64,000 nucleotides of DNA from assembly GCF_963576545.1 (NCBI RefSeq), contig NW_026870410.1, positions 1 to 64,000 on the forward strand, in the 5' to 3' direction. Under the pieces are notes generated by a model. That model saw nothing but the letters and a program-made list of their open reading frames with translations. It did not search any database and was not told the origin of the DNA. The stretch is from Limanda limanda. Taxonomy: Eukaryota > Chordata > Actinopteri > Pleuronectiformes > Pleuronectidae. Both the position numbers and the translations under genes were made by a program. This document shows positions 1-8,351 of the stretch, piece after piece (within the stretch, counting starts at the first letter, position 1; the number at the start of each line of letters is the position of its first letter).

Positions 1-47
1 AGTGTGTGTCCAAATAATTTAATTGTAATCTAATTCTAAGGTAATTT

Positions 48-280
48 AGGAAGGATTAACGGTTTTGTTTAGGAACTGGTTAGGGTAAGGTTTTAGGGTT
101 AGGCATCAGATTACTATCTTAGGTTTAGGCCTGGGTTCCTTGGTTAGGGTTAGAATAAGGGTTAGGGTTAGGCCTAGATTTACCAGGTTAGGTTCAGGCG
201 TTAGGTTCAGGCGTCAGGTTAACTTGGTTAGGTTTAGAGTAAAGGTTTTGGTTAAGGTTAGGATAATGGTTAAAATTCTG
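48..280 (+). repeat. Degenerate telomere-like tract (unit 1 example)
   Basis: Dense GGTTAG/TTAGG variants, all G-rich on the + strand. Exact TTAGGG hexamers lie at 80-85, 93-98, 144-149 and 162-167, mixed with TTAGGC, TTAGGT and TTAGGA variants. TTAGGG is the vertebrate telomere repeat; the variants look like an old, decayed telomere stretch. The same tract recurs at the same offset in every unit, for example from 14694 in unit 8. I saw no CCCTAA on this strand. With perfect hexamers this sparse, it is not a functional telomere seed array. Confidence 0.85.
188..213 (+). repeat. 13 bp direct repeat inside the telomere-like tract
   Basis: TTAGGTTCAGGCG occurs twice back to back (188-200 and 201-213) and is followed by a partial third copy. 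It is a telomere-variant-based minisatellite, present in all units. Confidence 0.85.
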
Positions 281-482
281 AATGAGGTGTAGGGCTCTGG
301 TTCTGAGTTCCAGTCCTAGAAGAGACTCTGGAGTGAGCATCCTTTCAGGTTTAAGCCTCTTCAGTAGTTCGACCTTGATAGGACAGCTGGGTCATACTCA
401 CACACTGCTCAGGGGTCAGTGGGGGTTGAAGCATCACGGTGTTCATCCTTCTGTTGGTTTTGAAGCAGGAGCTGAATGCTGT
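281..482 (+). other. Unique-looking segment, nothing recognised
   Basis: Mixed-composition sequence between the telomere-like tract and the GCTA minisatellite. It is open in one frame for 71 codons but has no recognisable protein family and no start context. It includes a GTTCGACC word at 367-374 that resembles a Pol III B box, without a matching A box. Confidence 0.6.
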
Positions 483-545
483 GAAGCTAGGAGCTAGAAC
501 CTAAAAGCTAGAACCTAGAAGCTAGGAGCTAGGAGCTATGAAGCT
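483..545 (+). repeat. GCTA-rich minisatellite with a 7 bp step
   Basis: Runs of GCTAGGA, GCTAGAACCTA and GAAGCTA words. Unit 1 and all type B units have two GCTAGGA-type steps before GCTATGAAGC, while units 2-7 have one (for example 2576-2631), which gives the 7 bp length difference. It is a useful haplotype marker along the array. Confidence 0.9.
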
Positions 546-783
546 AATTAAGTTTTAAATTATAAGTGCTGTTCTGGGTTTCATACACCGCTAGACACCA
601 GGACATGCTTTAATCTTATTACAACAGCAGACTGATCTTGGATTCCTCCATGATTTGCCTTAGAGTGCTGCTTGCATGTGTGTCCACTATACTCTGTGTG
701 TAGTCACTCTTAGTTATGGTGTTATCACGTTTTAAATTTTATACTCTAACATGGTCTTTGTTAAGAGTTCTTCCTCTGGGGAT
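546..783 (+). other. Unique-looking segment, nothing recognised
   Basis: AT-leaning sequence with short TGTG words, left of segment D. No motif or reading frame that I would support. In unit 13 this part holds a private change at 29938. Confidence 0.6.
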
Positions 784-870
784 GGTAATTATCCTATAAT
801 TTTAATTTTGTGTGGCTAATCTGCAGAGATATTTAGAGAAAAACGGGACTTTTTTCAGGAAGTGTTCATT

Positions 871-888
871 TTCCCAGAATGCATTGCT
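871..888 (+). promoter_or_regulatory. ZNF143/STAF-like binding site (unit 1)
   Basis: TTCCCAGAATGCATTGCT matches 17 of 18 positions of the STAF/ZNF143 consensus as I remember it (YWCCCRNMATSCMYYRCR). In vertebrates this factor acts at promoters of snRNA, tRNA-Sec and many protein genes. The ACTACA half that often precedes the site is absent. The site lies in segment D, so type B units have two, for example 15517-15534 and 16294-16311. That gives about 41 copies in this window. Binding is a prediction. Confidence 0.6.
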
Positions 889-960
889 GCAGGTGGTCCA
901 GATGGTAATCTATTAAACCTGTTTAAAATTGAATAATTGTGGGTTTTATTTATCTGACAA

Positions 961-1090
961 AGTAATATAACTCTTAATTAATCATTAAACCAATATATAG
1001 ATATATAATTCATTAATTTAAAACAATTTATTTATAATTTATTAATTTATTTAAAATTATTAAAATCTTAAATTTGATATATTCCTAATT
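961..1090. other. Strongly AT-rich block
   Basis: About 91 percent A+T over 961-1080 by my count, with TTAAT, ATATAT and AATTTAT words. It could unwind easily or act as a matrix-attachment or origin-like element; nothing specific proves this. The block is duplicated in type B, where D1 lacks 4 bp of it. Confidence 0.7.
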
Positions 1091-1139
1091 TCTTGTGATA
1101 ACAAAATGAAATGAGGGAAACAGAGTCAGGGAGAGAAGC

Positions 1140-1193
1140 CTGTCCGGGCTAGCCCTCCCCCGCCGGATCGGGCTGTGTACTCTGTCCCCCCCT
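1140..1193. other. GC-rich CpG-bearing block beside the AT-rich block
   Basis: Contains CCGGGCTAGCCC, CCCCCGCCGGATCGGG and a C7 run, in sharp contrast to the AT-rich block about 50 bp to its left. No known promoter element beyond CpG and C-rich words. The D1 copy differs by one base (G to T, 15819 in unit 8). Confidence 0.6.
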
Positions 1194-1201
1194 TTAACTC
1201 T

Positions 1202-1219
1202 CTCACTTACTGAAGTGAG
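1202..1219. repeat. Short inverted repeat
   Basis: CTCACTT (1202-1208) and AAGTGAG (1213-1219) are perfect complements around a 4 base loop. It could form a small hairpin in RNA. No T run follows, so it is not read as a terminator. Confidence 0.6.
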
Positions 1220-1299
1220 GGAAAAAAGGGAGAAGAGTGATTCTTTTAATGAATGAAATACTTGAGTTTTCAATATGCTAATTTTAATTGTTTTGTGAT

Positions 1300-1460
1300 T
1301 TCCTCTAGGGTTTGTTTATAAAGGTTGATCTCTGGTAAGTCTGGGTGGTGTATTATTTTCTAGAAACTTAATATTCATCTTTTTTCAGATTTGAAGACAG
1401 AGCTCAGGTCTGGGTTTTTTCTGTCTCTTGCTTTGAATAAACTCTGCTGGTTCTAGTCTT
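1300..1460 (+). promoter_or_regulatory. TATA, splice-like and AATAAA-like cluster
   Basis: In order on the + strand: a 3' splice-like TTTCCTCTAG (AG at 1307-1308), TATAAA at 1317-1322, a strong 5' splice-like CTGGTAAGT (GT at 1335-1336), a strong 3' splice-like TCTTTTTTCAG (AG at 1387-1388), and AATAAA at 1436-1441 with GT/T-rich sequence after it. This resembles either the end of a non-coding transcript or the core of a decayed LTR. The 54 nt gap between donor and acceptor is short for a vertebrate intron. The cluster lies in D and is therefore doubled in type B units. Confidence 0.4.
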
Positions 1461-1561
1461 TGTTCCTGACCTTTCTTGTGGTTTAGAAGTATCGTTATCA
1501 GTTACACTGGGTTATGTTTGAGGATTTGGGGTCCTTAGACTAGTTCTTTACTCCTTTGTGT

Positions 1562-1886
1562 CACCCATCAGTTCACATCCTTGCGTTGATTCTTGGTTGC
1601 AGGTGTAGGGAGCCTAAGAGAGAGAGAAAAAAAGGCGTTTTCCTGTTTCCTATTGGAAATGGAGGAGAGAGGAGAATTGTTTTGGTGGGAATATGCAAAT
1701 CGTTTTTCAAAGAGGGCTCGCTCGTCCGATGGCTCGGGCTGGGTTAGGGTTAGAAGAGATATCTCGATGACACCCCCTGCTTCGTCCAACGACTGGGCAG
1801 TTTGGATTAGGGCGCCAAAGGCAATGCACTGGCCGACGCTCGTCATTAAGACCCCCCATTCTCACATATTCCCTTTGCCAAATTGG
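1562..1886 (+). other. Mixed, GC-richer segment right of D
   Basis: Contains a 3' splice-like TTGGTTGCAG (AG at 1601-1602), a GA run (1617-1626), the octamer, an isolated telomere-like GGGTTAGGGTTAG (1741-1753), a GAGATATCTC palindrome (1756-1765) and a further TTAGGG at 1807-1812. It is open on both strands for up to about 110 codons, but no protein family is recognisable and the + frame runs into the variable T tract. Confidence 0.65.
1693..1700 (+). promoter_or_regulatory. Octamer motif ATGCAAAT
   Basis: Exact match to the POU/Oct octamer. In vertebrate snRNA enhancers an octamer often pairs with a STAF site, but here the STAF-like site is about 800 bp away, so the pairing is weak. One copy per unit. 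An 8 bp match can arise by chance. Confidence 0.35.
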
Positions 1887-1908
1887 TTTTTTTTAATTTT
1901 TAAAAAAA
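1887..1908. repeat. Short homopolymer site (type A form)
   Basis: T8, AA, T5, A7. Identical in units 1-6. It is the position that carries the long T run in unit 7 and all type B units. Confidence 0.95.
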
Positions 1909-2093
1909 CGAGGTGGTTGTTTGTTTAATTTAAACGGAGTTGGTTGGACTATTTTTTTCTATAGGCACTATTTTGATTTCCTAGTTTGATTGAACACATC
2001 ATCAGTAGTTGACCTCAGGATCACTGGATGTTTCGGCCATTACGACTAGACACCCTCACCTGAGGGAGGCCCAGCCGAGGTTGATCAAACCCC
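1909..2093 (+). other. Unit tail, nothing recognised
   Basis: Mixed sequence ending at the unit junction. It holds a near-palindrome CCCTCACCTGAGGG (2053-2066). No gene or known element is recognised. Confidence 0.6.
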
Positions 2094-4179
2094 AGTGTGT
2101 GTCCAAATAATTTAATTGTAATCTAATTCTAAGGTAATTTAGGAAGGATTAACGGTTTTGTTTAGGAACTGGTTAGGGTAAGGTTTTAGGGTTAGGCATC
2201 AGATTACTATCTTAGGTTTAGGCCTGGGTTCCTTGGTTAGGGTTAGAATAAGGGTTAGGGTTAGGCCTAGATTTACCAGGTTAGGTTCAGGCGTTAGGTT
2301 CAGGCGTCAGGTTAACTTGGTTAGGTTTAGAGTAAAGGTTTTGGTTAAGGTTAGGATAATGGTTAAAATTCTGAATGAGGTGTAGGGCTCTGGTTCTGAG
2401 TTCCAGTCCTAGAAGAGACTCTGGAGTGAGCATCCTTTCAGGTTTAAGCCTCTTCAGTAGTTCGACCTTGATAGGACAGCTGGGTCATACTCACACACTG
2501 CTCAGGGGTCAGTGGGGGTTGAAGCATCACGGTGTTCATCCTTCTGTTGGTTTTGAAGCAGGAGCTGAATGCTGTGAAGCTAGGAGCTAGAACCTAAAAG
2601 CTAGAACCTAGAAGCTAGGAGCTATGAAGCTAATTAAGTTTTAAATTATAAGTGCTGTTCTGGGTTTCATACACCGCTAGACACCAGGACATGCTTTAAT
2701 CTTATTACAACAGCAGACTGATCTTGGATTCCTCCATGATTTGCCTTAGAGTGCTGCTTGCATGTGTGTCCACTATACTCTGTGTGTAGTCACTCTTAGT
2801 TATGGTGTTATCACGTTTTAAATTTTATACTCTAACATGGTCTTTGTTAAGAGTTCTTCCTCTGGGGATGGTAATTATCCTATAATTTTAATTTTGTGTG
2901 GCTAATCTGCAGAGATATTTAGAGAAAAACGGGACTTTTTTCAGGAAGTGTTCATTTTCCCAGAATGCATTGCTGCAGGTGGTCCAGATGGTAATCTATT
3001 AAACCTGTTTAAAATTGAATAATTGTGGGTTTTATTTATCTGACAAAGTAATATAACTCTTAATTAATCATTAAACCAATATATAGATATATAATTCATT
3101 AATTTAAAACAATTTATTTATAATTTATTAATTTATTTAAAATTATTAAAATCTTAAATTTGATATATTCCTAATTTCTTGTGATAACAAAATGAAATGA
3201 GGGAAACAGAGTCAGGGAGAGAAGCCTGTCCGGGCTAGCCCTCCCCCGCCGGATCGGGCTGTGTACTCTGTCCCCCCCTTTAACTCTCTCACTTACTGAA
3301 GTGAGGGAAAAAAGGGAGAAGAGTGATTCTTTTAATGAATGAAATACTTGAGTTTTCAATATGCTAATTTTAATTGTTTTGTGATTTCCTCTAGGGTTTG
3401 TTTATAAAGGTTGATCTCTGGTAAGTCTGGGTGGTGTATTATTTTCTAGAAACTTAATATTCATCTTTTTTCAGATTTGAAGACAGAGCTCAGGTCTGGG
3501 TTTTTTCTGTCTCTTGCTTTGAATAAACTCTGCTGGTTCTAGTCTTTGTTCCTGACCTTTCTTGTGGTTTAGAAGTATCGTTATCAGTTACACTGGGTTA
3601 TGTTTGAGGATTTGGGGTCCTTAGACTAGTTCTTTACTCCTTTGTGTCACCCATCAGTTCACATCCTTGCGTTGATTCTTGGTTGCAGGTGTAGGGAGCC
3701 TAAGAGAGAGAGAAAAAAAGGCGTTTTCCTGTTTCCTATTGGAAATGGAGGAGAGAGGAGAATTGTTTTGGTGGGAATATGCAAATCGTTTTTCAAAGAG
3801 GGCTCGCTCGTCCGATGGCTCGGGCTGGGTTAGGGTTAGAAGAGATATCTCGATGACACCCCCTGCTTCGTCCAACGACTGGGCAGTTTGGATTAGGGCG
3901 CCAAAGGCAATGCACTGGCCGACGCTCGTCATTAAGACCCCCCATTCTCACATATTCCCTTTGCCAAATTGGTTTTTTTTAATTTTTAAAAAAACGAGGT
4001 GGTTGTTTGTTTAATTTAAACGGAGTTGGTTGGACTATTTTTTTCTATAGGCACTATTTTGATTTCCTAGTTTGATTGAACACATCATCAGTAGTTGACC
4101 TCAGGATCACTGGATGTTTCGGCCATTACGACTAGACACCCTCACCTGAGGGAGGCCCAGCCGAGGTTGATCAAACCCC
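2094..4179 (+). repeat. Unit 2, type A
   Basis: 2086 bp; shorter than unit 1 by exactly one 7 bp minisatellite step (minisatellite at 2576-2631). Single segment D and short T8 AA T5 A7 tract. Otherwise identical to unit 1 as far as I could read. Confidence 0.97.
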
Positions 4180-6265
4180 AGTGTGTGTCCAAATAATTTA
4201 ATTGTAATCTAATTCTAAGGTAATTTAGGAAGGATTAACGGTTTTGTTTAGGAACTGGTTAGGGTAAGGTTTTAGGGTTAGGCATCAGATTACTATCTTA
4301 GGTTTAGGCCTGGGTTCCTTGGTTAGGGTTAGAATAAGGGTTAGGGTTAGGCCTAGATTTACCAGGTTAGGTTCAGGCGTTAGGTTCAGGCGTCAGGTTA
4401 ACTTGGTTAGGTTTAGAGTAAAGGTTTTGGTTAAGGTTAGGATAATGGTTAAAATTCTGAATGAGGTGTAGGGCTCTGGTTCTGAGTTCCAGTCCTAGAA
4501 GAGACTCTGGAGTGAGCATCCTTTCAGGTTTAAGCCTCTTCAGTAGTTCGACCTTGATAGGACAGCTGGGTCATACTCACACACTGCTCAGGGGTCAGTG
4601 GGGGTTGAAGCATCACGGTGTTCATCCTTCTGTTGGTTTTGAAGCAGGAGCTGAATGCTGTGAAGCTAGGAGCTAGAACCTAAAAGCTAGAACCTAGAAG
4701 CTAGGAGCTATGAAGCTAATTAAGTTTTAAATTATAAGTGCTGTTCTGGGTTTCATACACCGCTAGACACCAGGACATGCTTTAATCTTATTACAACAGC
4801 AGACTGATCTTGGATTCCTCCATGATTTGCCTTAGAGTGCTGCTTGCATGTGTGTCCACTATACTCTGTGTGTAGTCACTCTTAGTTATGGTGTTATCAC
4901 GTTTTAAATTTTATACTCTAACATGGTCTTTGTTAAGAGTTCTTCCTCTGGGGATGGTAATTATCCTATAATTTTAATTTTGTGTGGCTAATCTGCAGAG
5001 ATATTTAGAGAAAAACGGGACTTTTTTCAGGAAGTGTTCATTTTCCCAGAATGCATTGCTGCAGGTGGTCCAGATGGTAATCTATTAAACCTGTTTAAAA
5101 TTGAATAATTGTGGGTTTTATTTATCTGACAAAGTAATATAACTCTTAATTAATCATTAAACCAATATATAGATATATAATTCATTAATTTAAAACAATT
5201 TATTTATAATTTATTAATTTATTTAAAATTATTAAAATCTTAAATTTGATATATTCCTAATTTCTTGTGATAACAAAATGAAATGAGGGAAACAGAGTCA
5301 GGGAGAGAAGCCTGTCCGGGCTAGCCCTCCCCCGCCGGATCGGGCTGTGTACTCTGTCCCCCCCTTTAACTCTCTCACTTACTGAAGTGAGGGAAAAAAG
5401 GGAGAAGAGTGATTCTTTTAATGAATGAAATACTTGAGTTTTCAATATGCTAATTTTAATTGTTTTGTGATTTCCTCTAGGGTTTGTTTATAAAGGTTGA
5501 TCTCTGGTAAGTCTGGGTGGTGTATTATTTTCTAGAAACTTAATATTCATCTTTTTTCAGATTTGAAGACAGAGCTCAGGTCTGGGTTTTTTCTGTCTCT
5601 TGCTTTGAATAAACTCTGCTGGTTCTAGTCTTTGTTCCTGACCTTTCTTGTGGTTTAGAAGTATCGTTATCAGTTACACTGGGTTATGTTTGAGGATTTG
5701 GGGTCCTTAGACTAGTTCTTTACTCCTTTGTGTCACCCATCAGTTCACATCCTTGCGTTGATTCTTGGTTGCAGGTGTAGGGAGCCTAAGAGAGAGAGAA
5801 AAAAAGGCGTTTTCCTGTTTCCTATTGGAAATGGAGGAGAGAGGAGAATTGTTTTGGTGGGAATATGCAAATCGTTTTTCAAAGAGGGCTCGCTCGTCCG
5901 ATGGCTCGGGCTGGGTTAGGGTTAGAAGAGATATCTCGATGACACCCCCTGCTTCGTCCAACGACTGGGCAGTTTGGATTAGGGCGCCAAAGGCAATGCA
6001 CTGGCCGACGCTCGTCATTAAGACCCCCCATTCTCACATATTCCCTTTGCCAAATTGGTTTTTTTTAATTTTTAAAAAAACGAGGTGGTTGTTTGTTTAA
6101 TTTAAACGGAGTTGGTTGGACTATTTTTTTCTATAGGCACTATTTTGATTTCCTAGTTTGATTGAACACATCATCAGTAGTTGACCTCAGGATCACTGGA
6201 TGTTTCGGCCATTACGACTAGACACCCTCACCTGAGGGAGGCCCAGCCGAGGTTGATCAAACCCC
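4180..6265 (+). repeat. Unit 3, type A
   Basis: 2086 bp, no difference from unit 2 noticed. Confidence 0.97.
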
Positions 6266-8351
6266 AGTGTGTGTCCAAATAATTTAATTGTAATCTAATT
6301 CTAAGGTAATTTAGGAAGGATTAACGGTTTTGTTTAGGAACTGGTTAGGGTAAGGTTTTAGGGTTAGGCATCAGATTACTATCTTAGGTTTAGGCCTGGG
6401 TTCCTTGGTTAGGGTTAGAATAAGGGTTAGGGTTAGGCCTAGATTTACCAGGTTAGGTTCAGGCGTTAGGTTCAGGCGTCAGGTTAACTTGGTTAGGTTT
6501 AGAGTAAAGGTTTTGGTTAAGGTTAGGATAATGGTTAAAATTCTGAATGAGGTGTAGGGCTCTGGTTCTGAGTTCCAGTCCTAGAAGAGACTCTGGAGTG
6601 AGCATCCTTTCAGGTTTAAGCCTCTTCAGTAGTTCGACCTTGATAGGACAGCTGGGTCATACTCACACACTGCTCAGGGGTCAGTGGGGGTTGAAGCATC
6701 ACGGTGTTCATCCTTCTGTTGGTTTTGAAGCAGGAGCTGAATGCTGTGAAGCTAGGAGCTAGAACCTAAAAGCTAGAACCTAGAAGCTAGGAGCTATGAA
6801 GCTAATTAAGTTTTAAATTATAAGTGCTGTTCTGGGTTTCATACACCGCTAGACACCAGGACATGCTTTAATCTTATTACAACAGCAGACTGATCTTGGA
6901 TTCCTCCATGATTTGCCTTAGAGTGCTGCTTGCATGTGTGTCCACTATACTCTGTGTGTAGTCACTCTTAGTTATGGTGTTATCACGTTTTAAATTTTAT
7001 ACTCTAACATGGTCTTTGTTAAGAGTTCTTCCTCTGGGGATGGTAATTATCCTATAATTTTAATTTTGTGTGGCTAATCTGCAGAGATATTTAGAGAAAA
7101 ACGGGACTTTTTTCAGGAAGTGTTCATTTTCCCAGAATGCATTGCTGCAGGTGGTCCAGATGGTAATCTATTAAACCTGTTTAAAATTGAATAATTGTGG
7201 GTTTTATTTATCTGACAAAGTAATATAACTCTTAATTAATCATTAAACCAATATATAGATATATAATTCATTAATTTAAAACAATTTATTTATAATTTAT
7301 TAATTTATTTAAAATTATTAAAATCTTAAATTTGATATATTCCTAATTTCTTGTGATAACAAAATGAAATGAGGGAAACAGAGTCAGGGAGAGAAGCCTG
7401 TCCGGGCTAGCCCTCCCCCGCCGGATCGGGCTGTGTACTCTGTCCCCCCCTTTAACTCTCTCACTTACTGAAGTGAGGGAAAAAAGGGAGAAGAGTGATT
7501 CTTTTAATGAATGAAATACTTGAGTTTTCAATATGCTAATTTTAATTGTTTTGTGATTTCCTCTAGGGTTTGTTTATAAAGGTTGATCTCTGGTAAGTCT
7601 GGGTGGTGTATTATTTTCTAGAAACTTAATATTCATCTTTTTTCAGATTTGAAGACAGAGCTCAGGTCTGGGTTTTTTCTGTCTCTTGCTTTGAATAAAC
7701 TCTGCTGGTTCTAGTCTTTGTTCCTGACCTTTCTTGTGGTTTAGAAGTATCGTTATCAGTTACACTGGGTTATGTTTGAGGATTTGGGGTCCTTAGACTA
7801 GTTCTTTACTCCTTTGTGTCACCCATCAGTTCACATCCTTGCGTTGATTCTTGGTTGCAGGTGTAGGGAGCCTAAGAGAGAGAGAAAAAAAGGCGTTTTC
7901 CTGTTTCCTATTGGAAATGGAGGAGAGAGGAGAATTGTTTTGGTGGGAATATGCAAATCGTTTTTCAAAGAGGGCTCGCTCGTCCGATGGCTCGGGCTGG
8001 GTTAGGGTTAGAAGAGATATCTCGATGACACCCCCTGCTTCGTCCAACGACTGGGCAGTTTGGATTAGGGCGCCAAAGGCAATGCACTGGCCGACGCTCG
8101 TCATTAAGACCCCCCATTCTCACATATTCCCTTTGCCAAATTGGTTTTTTTTAATTTTTAAAAAAACGAGGTGGTTGTTTGTTTAATTTAAACGGAGTTG
8201 GTTGGACTATTTTTTTCTATAGGCACTATTTTGATTTCCTAGTTTGATTGAACACATCATCAGTAGTTGACCTCAGGATCACTGGATGTTTCGGCCATTA
8301 CGACTAGACACCCTCACCTGAGGGAGGCCCAGCCGAGGTTGATCAAACCCC
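6266..8351 (+). repeat. Unit 4, type A
   Basis: 2086 bp, no difference from unit 2 noticed. Confidence 0.97.

Larger units (their letters stand above)
784..1561 (+). repeat. Segment D, single copy (type A form)
   Basis: This 778 bp stretch is the part that is duplicated in every type B unit. It starts at GGTAATTATCC and ends at CTCCTTTGTGT. It holds the ZNF143-like site, the AT-rich block, the GC-rich block with a small inverted repeat, and the TATA/splice/AATAAA-like cluster. In type B its sequence is retained exactly in D2. Confidence 0.93.
1..2093 (+). repeat. Unit 1, type A with a type B minisatellite state
   Basis: 2093 bp. The GCTA minisatellite at 483-545 has the extra 7 bp step seen otherwise only in type B units. 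Segment D is single (784-1561) and the homopolymer site is the short type A form (1887-1908). It is read here as a mosaic unit and serves as reference for the sub-features below. Confidence 0.95.

Noticed and set aside
367..374. Pol III B box (GTTCGACC) suggesting a tRNA gene or tRNA-derived SINE
   Set aside because: No A box at the right distance and no cloverleaf; an 8 base match alone is weak.
1202..1219. Intrinsic terminator from the small inverted repeat
   Set aside because: The 7 bp stem is followed by GGGAAAAAAGGG, not by a T run, and the context is eukaryotic.
1720..1728. Retroviral primer binding site, from GCTCGTCCG as in tRNA-Pro type sites
   Set aside because: Only 9 bases match, the TGG start is missing, and it is about 280 bp from the AATAAA, too far for a normal LTR end. 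No retroviral coding sequence follows.
1465..1785. Telomerase RNA gene on the minus strand, suggested by CTAACCCTAAC at the complement of 1742-1752
   Set aside because: The template-like word fits, but I could not find the conserved CR4/CR5 loop, a convincing pseudoknot or H/ACA ends. A telomere-rich repeat explains the word. A covariance-model search for vertebrate telomerase RNA would settle it.
1750..1886. snRNA gene (U1 or U4-like) between the octamer and the T run
   Set aside because: Only a TGCACT-like word is shared; no Sm site, 5' end or stem-loop order of any snRNA that I know. No proximal sequence element or TATA is correctly placed.
1593..1928. Repeated open frames of 62-130 codons on both strands (for example 1593-1928 plus, 1568-1846 minus, 282-497 plus, 1085-1273 minus)
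   Set aside because: They recur only because the DNA repeats. No family, domain or signal peptide is recognisable. The longest + frame runs into the T tract as poly-phenylalanine and ends at different lengths and in different frames from unit to unit, which a real protein would not tolerate.
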